DNA of 64,000 nt from Hymenoscyphus infarciens. Lineage: Eukaryota; Ascomycota; Leotiomycetes; Helotiales; Helotiaceae. Positions within the stretch are counted from its first letter, which is position 1. Each line of letters opens with the position of its first letter. The notes beneath the pieces are model-generated. The model saw only the letters and a program-made list of their open reading frames with translations. It was not told where the DNA came from and searched no databases. Position numbers and translations under genes: made by a program. This document shows, piece by piece, positions 12,044 through 22,972 of this stretch. The stretch covers positions 1-64,000 of the forward strand of contig LLCB01000267.1 of assembly GCA_001414345.1 (NCBI GenBank). The letters run 5' to 3'.

Positions 12044-13265
12044 CTAACCGTTCATCTGACTTGCCCGAATATATCTAGTAAAACTGTGATCATCCTTATC
12101 TGGTGGTCCTCCTCCAGATTCCTCAAGAGCAGTCTGATATCTCGAGGTCAAATTTGAGTCATCGTTCTTGTCCTCATCTTCGTCTTCATCCTCCAAATCA
12201 CTCAAAACTTCCATATCCACATCTGGCGCCGCAGGTCTTCTGGTTGATGGCTCACCAGAAACAGCCATATCATTCATCAATTTGCCCAATTCCTTCTCTC
12301 GATTCGCAAGCTTGTCAGCTTCTCTCTGTTTCCTCTTTCGTTCCAATTCGGGTTTGTAATCCCGGTTGAATTCCTCCGCTTTCTTATCGACAGCTTCGAA
12401 AAACTCAGGAATTCCAGCTCCAGTCATGGAACTTACTCCAACCACACTCAAGTGACTGTAAAACTCCTCAAGCATGAGACTCATACTATTAAGTAAAGAA
12501 CCCATATATCCACTTCCCCCCATTCCACCTGCTTCTCCGCCAAAACTTCCAGACTCCTCTTCCTCTTTCAGAGCTGCTTGGAAAGCTTCGAAATCCGTCA
12601 TCCATTCCTTGGCGAATTCGGCATCTTTGACATCTGTTTTGTTGAAGACTAGGATCATGGGGAGCTTGGTTTTGTAGAGGATAGAACATGCGTAAAGCAT
12701 GTTACTCATAAAGGTACTTGTCGAAGCTGTGCGTGGGGTGTCGATGATATAAGCAATCACCGTAGGAAACGTACTAGCCAGGGAGTCGAGTAAAATACTT
12801 CCACTAGCACTCCAAACAAACACTTCGATTTGACCTGGTGTATCTACCAAGATATTCTTGATTGGCTTCGCTGCTGGGTTGGCGGGGTCTGGGGATGTGC
12901 GCTTTTCGAGGAGCGTGAGGATCTGATCGATCTTTGTGGCGAAGAGGTTTAGGGATGTGAGGATTCCACCGTTGGGGCCGAGGTTGTAGGATTTCATTAC
13001 TTCTTTGTAGTTTACGGAATCGCGAATGTCGATGTTGCTATCGAAAGGGACGTTTCGGACTGCTGGATCGAGGTTTATTACGTAGGGAGGGGTTTTTTGG
13101 GCATGGAGGTGGGAGTTTATTCTTTGCATGAAGGTTGTTTTTCCGGAGCCTGGGAAGGGTTAGAATTTTGAGACTTTGATATTTCGATAAGAAGAACGTA
13201 CCGGCCATGCCCACACATACGATGGACACGGGCTGTGTGCTCTGGGGAGCTTGAGGTGTTGCCAT
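12044..13265 (-). CDS. GPN1: GPN-loop GTPase 1 (Npa3/GPN1)
   Basis: This GTPase is needed for RNA polymerase II assembly and nuclear import. Exons on the minus strand are 13265-13202 and 13149-12044 (389 aa), with a 52-nt intron that splits the P-loop glycine codon. Splicing rebuilds the P-loop GMAGSGKTT at residues 19-27. The GPN motif is at residues 79-81 (LGPNGG), DTPGQIE gives the G3 region and VFNKTD the G4 NKxD motif. The C-terminal third is charged and acidic ([11 protein letters not shown]) as in other GPN1 proteins. It is convergent with RPB12 (372 bp apart) and divergent from CWF19 (167 bp apart). Confidence 0.96.
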
Positions 13266-13432
13266 GGTTGGTGTTGTTTTCTGAATGCGGGGTGTTCAGA
13301 TTGGGTTGACGCGAGCGAAAAATTGTAAGCGGGGTGAAGCCTTATGATGCAGACGCGTGCCTGCCTGAGGGCCAGAGCTTCGACCTCTTAAACCGAGGTG
13401 AAAACATCACACCATTCCTCAACAACTTCACC
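13266..13432. promoter_or_regulatory. Compact divergent promoter between GPN1 and CWF19
   Basis: Only 167 bp separate the two start codons, so regulatory sequence must be shared. GACGCGAG occurs near 13308 and GACGCGTG near 13351, both containing ACGCG. The plus-strand frame of CWF19 is open into this segment, but the ATG at 13433 has a better context (TTCACCATGG). Confidence 0.6.
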
Positions 13433-15487
13433 ATGGACGGACTCGATGATTTTGAGAAATCTCTGGCGGAGGAGAAGAAAGCTAGGGAAAAGGCAGAGAA
13501 GGAAAGCAGTCGGGATAAGGAGCGCAAACATAAACATCGACATCGATCAAAACACCACAGGTCCAGAGATGAGGATGGCTCAGATAGGGAAGGACATCGA
13601 TCGAAACACAGGCATCGGGGCGATGATGATTCTGAACGAGACGATCGTAGGCATAAGAGATCACGACATTCAAGGGAGGACGATAGCGACGATCGCAAAA
13701 GTCGCAAACATGAGAAATCCGGAGATCCTCACGAAGACCTGCCATTACCAGATGATGAAGAGCCATCGAATACACCGAAACTACTTCGAGATGATTGGAT
13801 GACTGCGCCGTCGGCGATGGATATCGATTATACACAGAAGGGTGTAAAGAAGGTGGAGAAAAAGGCGCCCTCTAAGCCAGATTACGATTTAAAGATTCAT
13901 AGGAATGAATTGAATGTTCATCTGCAGGGTTTGGCGGATGGGAAGAAATTGGAGGATATTGAGACGGGAGAGAATGATGTGGAATACGAGTTTGGTGATT
14001 CGGGAGCGCAATGGCGCATGACGAAGTTGAAAGCTGTCTATACACAGGCTGAGCAGAGTGGAAGAAGTGTGGATGAGATTGCTATCGAGAGATTTGGGGG
14101 CCTACGAGAATTCGATGCTGCGAGGGAGGAGCAAACTGAGCTGGATCGACGACAATTATATGGAGAGGGTTATGTTGGAAAGGAGAAGCCAACTGGGGAA
14201 TTGTTTAAGGAGAGGAAGGTGGAGCTGGGGATTAAAAAGAACAATGAGATTTCACAACAGGAACCGTTACCACAAGGACAAATCATTGAAGAGCCACAAC
14301 CGACTGCAGTACCACTGGATTCATCGGCATTAAATCGGATGAAGGCAAAGCTGATGAAAGCCAAGTTGAAGAAGTTACCAGATGTCGCCAAATTGGAGGC
14401 TGAATACAATGAAGCTATGGCGAATTATGGGGGGAACCCTATTGCGGGTGTGGTAGTCTTGGGTAAGATGGATAATCGACTGTTAGCTGGGACTCGCGGT
14501 GAAGTCAAATCAATTGACAACAAGAGAGGTCGGGAGAGGGGCTTGGTTGAGGAGAATGAGGACATGAGTATCGAAGATATGGTCAGAGAAGAAAGAAGGA
14601 CCAAGAATCAAGCCGGTGGTGAGGGTATGAAAGCCGCAGAACGAATTGCTAAAGATGGAAAATTTGACGATGACCTCGATTACATGGACGACAACGCAAA
14701 CAAACTTGCGAAACGAGTTCAGAAATCCGAAATCAACTTGAAGAATGCCGCAATTGGGGATTTCCAGAAGATGAATAGAATCTTGGACAATTGCCAGCTT
14801 TGCCATCACGAGGATAAGAATCTACCGCCGGTTGCTCCAATCATCTCGTTGGCTACTCGAGTATATCTCACACTACCCACGGAACCGGAACTCAGCGAAG
14901 GTGGTGCAGTCATCGTACCTATACAACATCGAACCAACCTACTGGAATGCGACGACGACGAATGGGAAGAAATCAGAAACTTCATGAAATCCCTAACACG
15001 CATGTACCACGACCAAGGTCGAGACGTAGTATTCTACGAAAACGCCGCGGCCCCCCAAAGAAAGATGCACGCCGCAATGCAAGTCGTTCCCCTCCCCTAC
15101 AGCCTAGGAGAAACAGCGCCCGCATTCTTCAAAGAAGCGATCCTCTCCTCAGACGAAGAATGGACACAACATAAAAAGTTGATCGATACGGCAGCTAAAG
15201 CCCGAGATGGGTTAGGCAAGCAGGCATTCAGAAGGTCGATTGCGAAGGAAATGCCTTATTTTCATGCTTGGTTCCAACTAGATGGGGGGTTGGGACATAT
15301 TGTTGAGGATTCGAATAGATGGCCTAAGGGAGATCTTTTTGCGAGGGAGATTATTGGGGGGATGTTGGATGTTGAGCCGGATGTTATTAAGAGGCAGGGA
15401 CGATGGAGGAAGGGGGAAAGTAGGTTGGAGGGGTTCAGGAAGAGGTGGAGGAAGTTTGATTGGACTAGGGTTCTTACTGATGGGTGA
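13433..15487 (+). CDS. CWF19: Cwf19-like pre-mRNA splicing factor (CwfJ family)
   Basis: This is a spliceosome-associated protein thought to act on intron lariat turnover and late splicing. It is a single-exon gene of 684 aa. The N-terminus (about residues 1-130) is rich in Arg, His, Asp and Lys (KHKHRHRSKHHRSRD), typical of splicing factors. The C-terminal third carries the CwfJ regions: CQLCHHEDKN, then the HIT-like core with VPIQHRT and KMHAAMQVVP, and the closing W.KFDWT. The length suits fungal Cwf19. The start is the ATG at 13433, giving MDGLDDFEKSLAEE. An upstream in-frame ATG at 13334 would add 33 residues and seems less likely. Confidence 0.93.
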   Translation: MDGLDDFEKSLAEEKKAREKAEKESSRDKERKHKHRHRSKHHRSRDEDGSDREGHRSKHRHRGDDDSERDDRRHKRSRHSREDDSDDRKSRKHEKSGDPHEDLPLPDDEEPSNTPKLLRDDWMTAPSAMDIDYTQKGVKKVEKKAPSKPDYDLKIHRNELNVHLQGLADGKKLEDIETGENDVEYEFGDSGAQWRMTKLKAVYTQAEQSGRSVDEIAIERFGGLREFDAAREEQTELDRRQLYGEGYVGKEKPTGELFKERKVELGIKKNNEISQQEPLPQGQIIEEPQPTAVPLDSSALNRMKAKLMKAKLKKLPDVAKLEAEYNEAMANYGGNPIAGVVVLGKMDNRLLAGTRGEVKSIDNKRGRERGLVEENEDMSIEDMVREERRTKNQAGGEGMKAAERIAKDGKFDDDLDYMDDNANKLAKRVQKSEINLKNAAIGDFQKMNRILDNCQLCHHEDKNLPPVAPIISLATRVYLTLPTEPELSEGGAVIVPIQHRTNLLECDDDEWEEIRNFMKSLTRMYHDQGRDVVFYENAAAPQRKMHAAMQVVPLPYSLGETAPAFFKEAILSSDEEWTQHKKLIDTAAKARDGLGKQAFRRSIAKEMPYFHAWFQLDGGLGHIVEDSNRWPKGDLFAREIIGGMLDVEPDVIKRQGRWRKGESRLEGFRKRWRKFDWTRVLTDG

Positions 15488-16426
15488 GAAATGGGTTGGT
15501 AAATAGAGACATGGTGCTATACAGTGTAGTTGTGTGAAATATTGAAGGCATGAATACCCACGCCTGTATTATCTTGTGCTTTTCAGATTTCATTGCAGAA
15601 CATTAGATTGCTGAGTCACTTCTACAGTGGTGTATTTGTTTGTCTTTTACTTGGTCTTTAGTACTAGTGATAGATTCACCGCGGCACCAGGGGGTGCAGG
15701 AATTCGTGACTGTATTCTCGAAGTACTTATACTTCTATAATTGTTCCAACTTCTTTAGAATAATAAATATATTAAAATCTTAATTGTTTAAGCCTTTTAG
15801 AATAATAGAATCGATTTATCGAGTTTTAGATAAATAATAGAAGGAATAGTGGAGAGTTAGTCAACTATTCGCCAGTCACGAATTCCTGCACCCCCTGGTG
15901 GCGGTGCCTAGGCGTCCATACTACAAATATAATACCCGAGGCTGAACGATACTTTATACTTTTGAACTCCCTCGAGGTAAAACGTATCAATATATCTCGT
16001 TTTACTTGGTTCCCACCTTGTAATGTTGTAGTTTTCTGTTCTCTTATCGGCCAGTCGACAAAATAAGCGGCACTATTATTTCATGCTACGAGAAATATCC
16101 TCACCAACAACTCGTTGCAAATGCAATAAAGCCCTTAACAGTACCGATTCTAGAGAATGAGCATCTCGCACGTCTCATCATATATTTTTTTGTAATTTTG
16201 CGATTTGTTGTTAAGGTATTTTACAAAACTCGGGATCTCTCAAGCTAATAACCGGCCCGATTTCGGCTCCCAGGGAAAGCTCCAATCAGTTTGCATCCAA
16301 AAGAAGGACATCGACGCGTTGAAATTGGTCTCTCAAACCCCAACTCCTAGATGAGCGTCTGCGAAACACCCAATTGACTCGAGTCTATGCTGGCGTAAAT
16401 TTTCCTCTCGCGCAGCGTTCTCTAGA
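15488..16426. other. Intergenic between CWF19 and the J-protein gene, with a MITE
   Basis: No gene was seen. The segment contains the inverted-repeat element at 15677-15907. The final 400 bp are the presumed promoter of the gene at 16427. Confidence 0.5.
15677..15907. mobile_element. MITE-like element with 28-bp perfect inverted repeats
   Basis: Bases 15685-15712 and 15874-15901 are perfect inverted repeats of 28 bp, beginning CACCAGGGGGTGCAGG. Beyond a 2-base difference the arms continue with CACCGC, giving about 34 bp. The 160-bp core is AT-rich and has no coding capacity. No clear target-site duplication was seen. The structure fits a non-autonomous DNA transposon. Confidence 0.75.
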
Positions 16427-17560
16427 ATGTCCAGACTCCTCCTCTCCTCTAGCGCTCGCCAGTATCGATGCGCCCACCAGCTCCGACCACTATCCCAAAA
16501 GCTAGTCCTAGCGCCAACCTCTACAAACCCATTTCGAAGAAATTACTCCAACGCTATAAATCCGCACGAGAAGATAGAACCGAATTATTACAAGATCCTC
16601 GGTATTTCAAGGGATGCTACCGAGGCGGAAATCAGGACGGCATATTTGAGGCTGGTTGGCATTTACCATCCCGACAGGAATGATGATCCCTCAGCGAAGA
16701 AGCAGTTCGTTGCTGTCAAGGATGCATATGACTTGCTGTATGATTCAAGAAAGAGGAGAGACTATGATGAACGGTGGAAGCGCCAGAATCCGATCGTCAT
16801 GAGTGTATCACCTGTTGCTCCGAAGGGGAAGGCCATGAAGGGGAAACCAGAGCCTGCGAAGAACCAACAAGCGGAGCCAAAAGTGAAGAAAGAGGTTAGC
16901 GCTAAGGAAAAAGAACGCCTGGAGAGAGTACAGGCTATGGAGAGGGAGAAATATGAGCGAAGGCTGGCAGCGGAGAAGTGGAAGAAGCAAAAGTCGATAA
17001 TGGCCGACGCGCTTCGGAAGAAAGAGGAAGCTGATAAAAGGAAAAAAGAGTGTGAAAAAAGACAAGAGAATGAACGGAGAAAACTCGAGGAAAAGAAGAA
17101 ATCGTGGTGGTCATTACGAGCAGAGCCTGAGAAGCCAAAAACCAAGCAGCAACTTCGAGAAATTGAAAACAAGCAACAGGAAGAGATTGCACACCGGAGA
17201 ATATTGGAAAAGGAAGAACGGGATAGGTTACAAAATGAAAGTTTTGAGAGGCAAATAGCGGCAATTAAGGCTGCAGGAGGGAAGCGTGGAACACTTCCCA
17301 AGGCATTTGGAAAACCTCGAAAAAAGTCGCTCGGTGAACTCGCCCAGGAGTTACACGACATAAAAATGCGCAAAAGGAAACTAGAAAAAAGGCAGCAAGA
17401 ATCACGGACCGAAGAAGCGAGGGAGGAGAAGCAAGAAGTGGAGATGAGAGAGGAGGAGAACAATAAGTCAGATGAAGATAACAGCAACGAAGTTTTGTTT
17501 ACTATGACCATTGCTATGATCATTAGCTATTGGCTTCTTAGTTATGTAAAGCTTGACTAG
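16427..17560 (+). CDS. J-domain (DnaJ-like) protein with C-terminal membrane segment
   Basis: This is a probable Hsp70 co-chaperone of 377 aa in a single exon. The N-terminus is rich in Ser, Arg and Leu and lacks acidic residues (MSRLLLSSSARQYRCAHQLR), like a mitochondrial presequence. The J-domain covers about residues 53-118 with the key HPD motif in IYHPDRND. A long highly charged Lys/Glu/Arg region, surely coiled coil, fills residues 150-350. The end is a hydrophobic stretch (LFTMTIAMIISYWLLSYV) followed by KLD, which looks like a tail anchor. The combination of presequence and tail anchor is unusual and leaves the location open. I do not recognise a named orthologue. The start has ATG in TCTAGAATGT and no upstream in-frame alternative. 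Confidence 0.85.
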   Translation: MSRLLLSSSARQYRCAHQLRPLSQKLVLAPTSTNPFRRNYSNAINPHEKIEPNYYKILGISRDATEAEIRTAYLRLVGIYHPDRNDDPSAKKQFVAVKDAYDLLYDSRKRRDYDERWKRQNPIVMSVSPVAPKGKAMKGKPEPAKNQQAEPKVKKEVSAKEKERLERVQAMEREKYERRLAAEKWKKQKSIMADALRKKEEADKRKKECEKRQENERRKLEEKKKSWWSLRAEPEKPKTKQQLREIENKQQEEIAHRRILEKEERDRLQNESFERQIAAIKAAGGKRGTLPKAFGKPRKKSLGELAQELHDIKMRKRKLEKRQQESRTEEAREEKQEVEMREEENNKSDEDNSNEVLFTMTIAMIISYWLLSYVKLD

Positions 17561-18916
17561 ACATAAAAACGGGATCTGGAGTTTCTTCTTAAACAACAAG
17601 TTAACATCAACAATCTGAAAAGGCTTAGAGATGTGGCTGGAAAGGGGGATATGACTGAAAAGGAACGAGAGATATAGATCGCCTCTTTCAGAGTTTTAGC
17701 AAAGAAGTTGTAAGATTACAAGATTGAGATGGCTGCAAAAACGCAGGCTCATCGATTGGAGTATTTTGACGACAGCACTTATGTCAGTACGATCCGGACT
17801 TTGAGGATCATTAGGGATTTAGGTGGTGTGGCAAAGGTCAGTTTCACTCAATTACCTTTGAGTGTAGTCGATGCCGCCAAAGAAGGAGATGTGAGTGTTA
17901 CTCAAGTACCTTCGTATGTGACTGTTTGGCTTGCCAAATACTACCAACTTCTTGCTTCCAAAAACCTCCATTTCCTGTACGGGAGGAATATACCAGAAAG
18001 AAATGAACAACCATAAATGTACTATAGGACCCCAAGATCTCGAAATGATACTTCTCCGACATACAGGGCGGGAACTCCAATGCTTCGAGTTAGTGAGTTT
18101 GCTAGGATAATTGTGGCTTATAATATATATTCTTGGCTACATTTGTCCTTCTATGATCTGTGTTGAGCTTTCGACAAATTCCTGCACCAGAGTTGGACTT
18201 CCGTGTCTGTTGTCTAGCATGGTATGTTCTTCTATCTTCCTTGTATTGCAAATTTGTATGGGAATCACGGCCAAAGTTAGAGCTCACGGTATATATCGTC
18301 GAAGTCGTCTAACATTACATACAACCCTACTTCTAGTTTGGGTGTATTGAAGCAGTTGGCCTGGTTCTGTTTACCGGCTGTTGTCTCAACCGTGAGTCTT
18401 GGAAAGTTCCCAGCGGGGTTTCATCACTGAAAATTCACACGAGTTTTGGAGTAGGTCGGGAGAGAAACAAGAGCGAGGGAAGGTTCGTGTTTAAGCGAAA
18501 ACACCAAGCTCAGATAATGATGAGTTTCCTCTTTCCAGCTTGTTCTTTCTCTTGAACTTCTTTCAAAGCTCTAGTTGTCAATTTCAGCGGAACTTCGAGC
18601 ATGGTTCTTATGTTTGCTTGGGATTTTGAATCCAAGGTCAAAGAGGGTCTCTGCTTGTTACAAGTTCAAGATGCTTCAAGTATTCAGGGACAGGATTATA
18701 TATTGAAACATCGAATTTGACTTATGATATCCAAATATATAATCGTTTCTTTGAAACGCTATCCCGTATCTTCTCCAAACGAACCTCATATCCCTTCGGC
18801 CCAGTTACAAAAGTTCTTCAGGAGAAACCTTATAAGTCCATCCCGAGCAGCATCTTATCCATCTGGTACTAACGAAGAGGGATAATTCGTTGTTAGACTG
18901 CTCTCATCAACATGAT
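17561..18916. other. Gene-poor segment
   Basis: No supported gene. A 95-codon frame at 17729-18016 has no family resemblance I know and no splice context. It may be chance or a remnant. Confidence 0.4.
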
Positions 18917-20026
18917 CCTACTCTCTTATCACACGCAATTCTTGCTTTTGTCGCTTGAGTAGGAGAAATTGAAGGTCTGTTTTTGTGGAGGTGATGGTGC
19001 TTGTCGTTGTGGAGACGGAACCTCTCTCGGTTATTGTCGTGTGAAGAAGCTCGTGTTCTGTCTTGGTATTTGTCACGGTACTGAATTTCCATTCGGTGGT
19101 TGTTGAGGTTAAGACAGCTGTCGTTGTGGAAATTTCGTGCTGTGTCGTGGTGCTGATTACAGCGCTTACATGCCATTCTGTTGGGGTGACTGTTCTGAGG
19201 ATCACTGGCGGAGGCACAAGAGCTGGCACAGGAGTAGGCGATTACTGCTATTGGAAACTTTCAGCAACAATATAGATATTGTTACCTGGAACAGACAAGG
19301 GCGGCTCTTGATAAAATGCTTTCGCTCTGAGCTCGCAATAGCCTTCATTTGCTTAATCAAGTTATTTCCGAGTTCAATTTGCGACTACATACCAAGATTA
19401 GGACCCGCGTAGACCCAATTTACCGCTTCGCAGCCATTTGGACCGCTACATTCTGCCACACACGAGTGGAATGCGGTGCCCTGGGAGTTTGTGAGAACCG
19501 AGCCGCCAATCTGAATTCCGTAGCTGATTTTATCTCTGCGGAAAGATCTCAGAGTCAGTATTGTCATATCTAGAAGTATGTCCGTGGAAGTAACATGGCA
19601 GTGGGGAGAAGACAAAGCGTTCTGAGGAGGAAATAGTATCTCAATGCTCCTAAAACAACTTGAAAGAGGGGGAAAGAACTCGGAGGATACCCGCCGTATA
19701 CCTCCCTCAGTTCGGACTTGAGCATGTAAGTCAGGACATGCGTCACAAGGAGAGTTGGGTGGAGATGGAGCTAGAGTCTTTTGATCTGTGCCGCTCGTTA
19801 GCTCTTGATATTTTTTCATGATTTTGGAACCCAATCGCATAGTGCCGCTTGGGAGAGTGATAAGAGTAGAACTAAACGCGATATCTAGGACATGATGTGG
19901 GTTTGTACACTTTTTCCTATCATTTGTCTTGCTGTTAGACAGCGCAGAGAAAAGGGGTTTTTTATATTCGGTGGGTAGCACGCGTTCGGGGCACATTACT
20001 GTGTAGTTGGGGACGAAGATTTTCAA
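18917..20026 (-). pseudogene. Degenerate PAN/Apple-like secreted protein with Thr/Ser-rich tail
   Basis: Minus-strand pieces look like parts of one surface protein. A segment near 19393-19535 encodes cysteine-spaced sequence (SYGIQIGG then SCVAECSGPNGCEAVNW) resembling fungal PAN-like domains. A second segment near 18918-19229 encodes Thr/Ser repeats (STTTQHEISTTTAVLTSTTT), typical of glycosylated wall proteins. Plausible introns at 19536-19701 and 19286-19392 have GT and AG ends, but the joined frames do not agree and a stop follows the second junction. I therefore call it decayed. An intact gene with introns I have not found is the alternative. Confidence 0.4.
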
Positions 20027-20993
20027 AAAGTGTTACACTGTGCTCACTGGTCATACCTAATATCTCCTTGTATTCCTGGCTTCTCTGTGTTTTAATTCAC
20101 AGGTTTTACCTTGTATCAATTGCATTATCGTGAGGGGAGAGAGTACCTTCATCTATGGTAGATTCTTTCCTCTGTAATACATCAGTATTTGCGTGATGCT
20201 TGAGCTCGTAAATCTTTGCTAGCTCATTAACCTAACTTTTTGAAAACTAGCATGTGAAACTGTGTAGATTCTAGGGGAAATATTAGAGGACTGAGCTCAA
20301 GTCTAGCCTTTGAAGTTACAAGCATAATACGTGGGTGTTCTTTCCTTTTCAATGGTAGTAATTTCTTGAAGGGCAAAGAATAGTTCTGTGTTTTTTGGTA
20401 TCACATGTTGTACATCGCTTCGTTGCGGAAAGCCTAGGTGACTGTATCATTAATTGGACTTCAACTGGAGATGTGGACTGGAGATGTGGACTGTGGGTAA
20501 GGTGGAATTTGCTCTGAGCTTGAGAGAATATTGAGTAAAAAAGACAAAATAGAGAAGGAAGAAGAAAAAAAGCATCGTTTATTTTAGTTTGAAAACTCCA
20601 AAACTTCCTCGCAAGGACCGCTAATCATGAGAGATAAAAAGCAACTGTGGGATGGAGGGACTCATTACTCTATGCCGCGGTGTTGTGGAGGTCTTACCCC
20701 AAATCTAAAAATCCTTGTTCAAGTGTGCACAAAACTGCCCCAATAATGATCGTTATGTGGCACTCGTACAAGGGGGAGACTGGCTTTGGTCTACAGCTTT
20801 CATGAGAGAGTTTGTTAGCTAGCGTGTGTGACGGAGGACTAGAGCGGGTGCTCATGTTACTCACTATGTACTGTACTTCTTATGCAAAACTGCGAATAAG
20901 GAAGTAAGATTTTTACAAGGAAAAACTAAACAAAGCAGTGATTTGAATTTTGAAACGAATTCGCACCCACTCTTGCTGACTTCGAAGAATCTG
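20027..20993. other. Gene-poor segment
   Basis: No gene was seen. A short tandem repeat (GGAGATGTGGACT twice) lies near 20468-20493. Confidence 0.4.
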
Positions 20994-21353
20994 TTAAAAC
21001 TCATGTTTAATATAAGGGAAGCCTCTACCCCAAGCGTGCAAAAATCTCTGGGAATTTGCCAGTAGATTTTCTGTGACAATCAACGAAACATTCATATTAA
21101 ATGTTCCAAGCTTGAAGTACAACTCCCCCAGGATGCTCAACAAGACATCTTGATCCTCTCTTCCCATCTTGTCAACGCCAACAAACACACGGAACAGCCT
21201 CCGAGCCGATGATTTGGGATGTTGCGATGCGAAGAAGTCTCTCCATGTGGGCTCTGTGTCGTATTCGCCGAGATTTGTAGACTCTTGGACTTTCAAGGTG
21301 GCGGTAAGGGCTTTGAAATAGATGGACTCTTGATCGGCAGTCTCGCGAACCAT
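20994..21353 (-). pseudogene. Fragment of a NACHT-type NLR protein
   Basis: The minus-strand frame encodes about 119 residues resembling the stretch of fungal NACHT proteins between the P-loop and the Walker B region: MVRETADQESIYFKAL, then WRDFFASQ, then LFRVFVGVDKMGREDQDVLL. In intact members the Walker B strand normally has aspartates where this copy has Val and Gly (FVGVDKM). No P-loop, STAND helices or repeat domain were found nearby. It is best read as a truncated remnant. The resemblance is from memory and needs a profile search. Confidence 0.45.
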
Positions 21354-22972
21354 ACCAAAAAAGGCGCTTTTAAGACTTTGATTGCCTCTCGCTTCGCTCT
21401 GAAGGAATGGAAGAATGAAGCGCTAGGAATTTGTCGATCTCTCCCTCTCGCCCCGACACCTCATCCCGACACTCGGGTTGACAGGTCGCTCCTTCAGTGC
21501 CTTCACTCTCAACTGGACACCTCGACACCTCGTCCCTCTCGCGGTCAAGAGCCTCGACCTCGAAAGACTGGCCCTTTCCTTAAAATACAACAGAGTCGCC
21601 TCAACATCCAGACCTCAACTCTGACCTACGAGACGGGCTCATGTTCCACGCCCAACCGCACCGTAGCTTGACATTATCCTAAGCTTTGACCATTCGCACC
21701 TTCCCTGCTCTTCAGTTGACCTCGACCCTGCAACCCGATTCTATTCCCATCCAAGATGTGGATTGTCAGCTCCGAGCCGCTAATCGTTTGCCCGACAGTT
21801 GACGATTCCAATCATTTCTATTTTCTATCAGAAACATCTGGAACATGTACCTTGTATATATCGGATATCGGATATCAGAATGGAAGGGGGGGGGGGTAAG
21901 AAATTAAAAATTTTCGTGAAAAGGAGAGACGGCTCGGCTCTTATAAACACGTAACCAAGGTAATAGATATATTTATATTTATCCATTTGCAAGTTGCAAA
22001 AACTTATCTACTTGCGACTTGCGACTTACGACATAATTCCCAATTGAGTTAGAAACACGTGAGTACTCTATCCAAATGACGTCGGATCATGTTTGGAGAA
22101 AGTTGGAGGGGGAGGGGGAGGGGTAAAGACTTTGTACTAGCTCAATGATGGAAAGGTGATGAGTGGTGATTGGAATCTGGTAATTAAACTTGGGAAGACC
22201 ATTTAACATTTGAAGGCTCCCAATTGGAATGTTGAAGAAAAGAGGAAACTTACTAGTAGGAAGAAGAAAGAGATGGAGCGTGTGATGTGACAAGTGAAGC
22301 GATTGAATTTCCTAACTCACTTGAAAGAGCTAGGAATTACTCAAAAATCATTACGAGAAAATCCACTCATCTACAATGAAGCTGCCCGGAATCTCGGCTA
22401 AGAAATTTGATTGTCCCAACCCTTCTGTGTGAATGGGTTAGGTAAGACATCGTTCAGATGAACTTGGAACGGAGACACGACACGACCTCTTGCAAATGCA
22501 ATCATCAAATCATTTAATTCTCTAACACCCTACTTTGAGACAGCTCTCTCTTCCTCCAATTGAATGGACTCTAAGAATATTTATTCTCCATGTATGATGC
22601 ATGCGTACGTATCGTGCCAAGTTCATTTCTTCTTTCCTTTGCCTTTCCTTTCCACACGTCCATACCCATCCATGCCTCAAAATCCCCTTTCCCCAAAAGA
22701 CTCCCGAGCCAAAGAAAGAAGAATTTGAAGAAGTAGAAGCAACAAGAAACTGGTACCATCAACACCTTTCCTTGATTATGTATGCATACCATGCGGATGA
22801 GAAGCGAAGAGAAAAGAAAAATCCCATATGTGTTCCTATCATTGCAAGGAAGACATGGAGGCTGAAATGACTGAGTGGAGACGGGTTCTTCACCATTTTG
22901 CTTGTAGGTCCCATAACGTCAAGTTTTTAGGTCGTAGTTGAATGCAACCCACCAAAACTTGGTGCAGGATAC
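21354..22972. other. Gene-poor segment downstream of the trehalose gene
   Basis: No supported gene. A run of ten Gs lies near 21887-21896, and several open frames of under 110 codons have no recognisable content. The 3' UTR of the trehalose gene probably reaches in from 22973. Confidence 0.4.

Noticed and set aside
13150..13201. GPN1 intron as a third introner copy
   Set aside because: It shares a short GGTTAGAA-like stretch with the PCH2 introns, but at 52 nt it lacks the hairpin, and the match includes the common branch-site sequence.
16762..17523. Minus-strand open frame of 253 codons opposite the J-protein
   Set aside because: It mirrors the Lys/Glu-rich coiled coil, giving Phe/Ser/Leu repeats typical of an antisense shadow.
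21219..21671. Plus-strand open frame of 150 codons
   Set aside because: It overlaps the NACHT-like remnant on the other strand, and its second half is a CGACACCTC-type low-complexity stretch.
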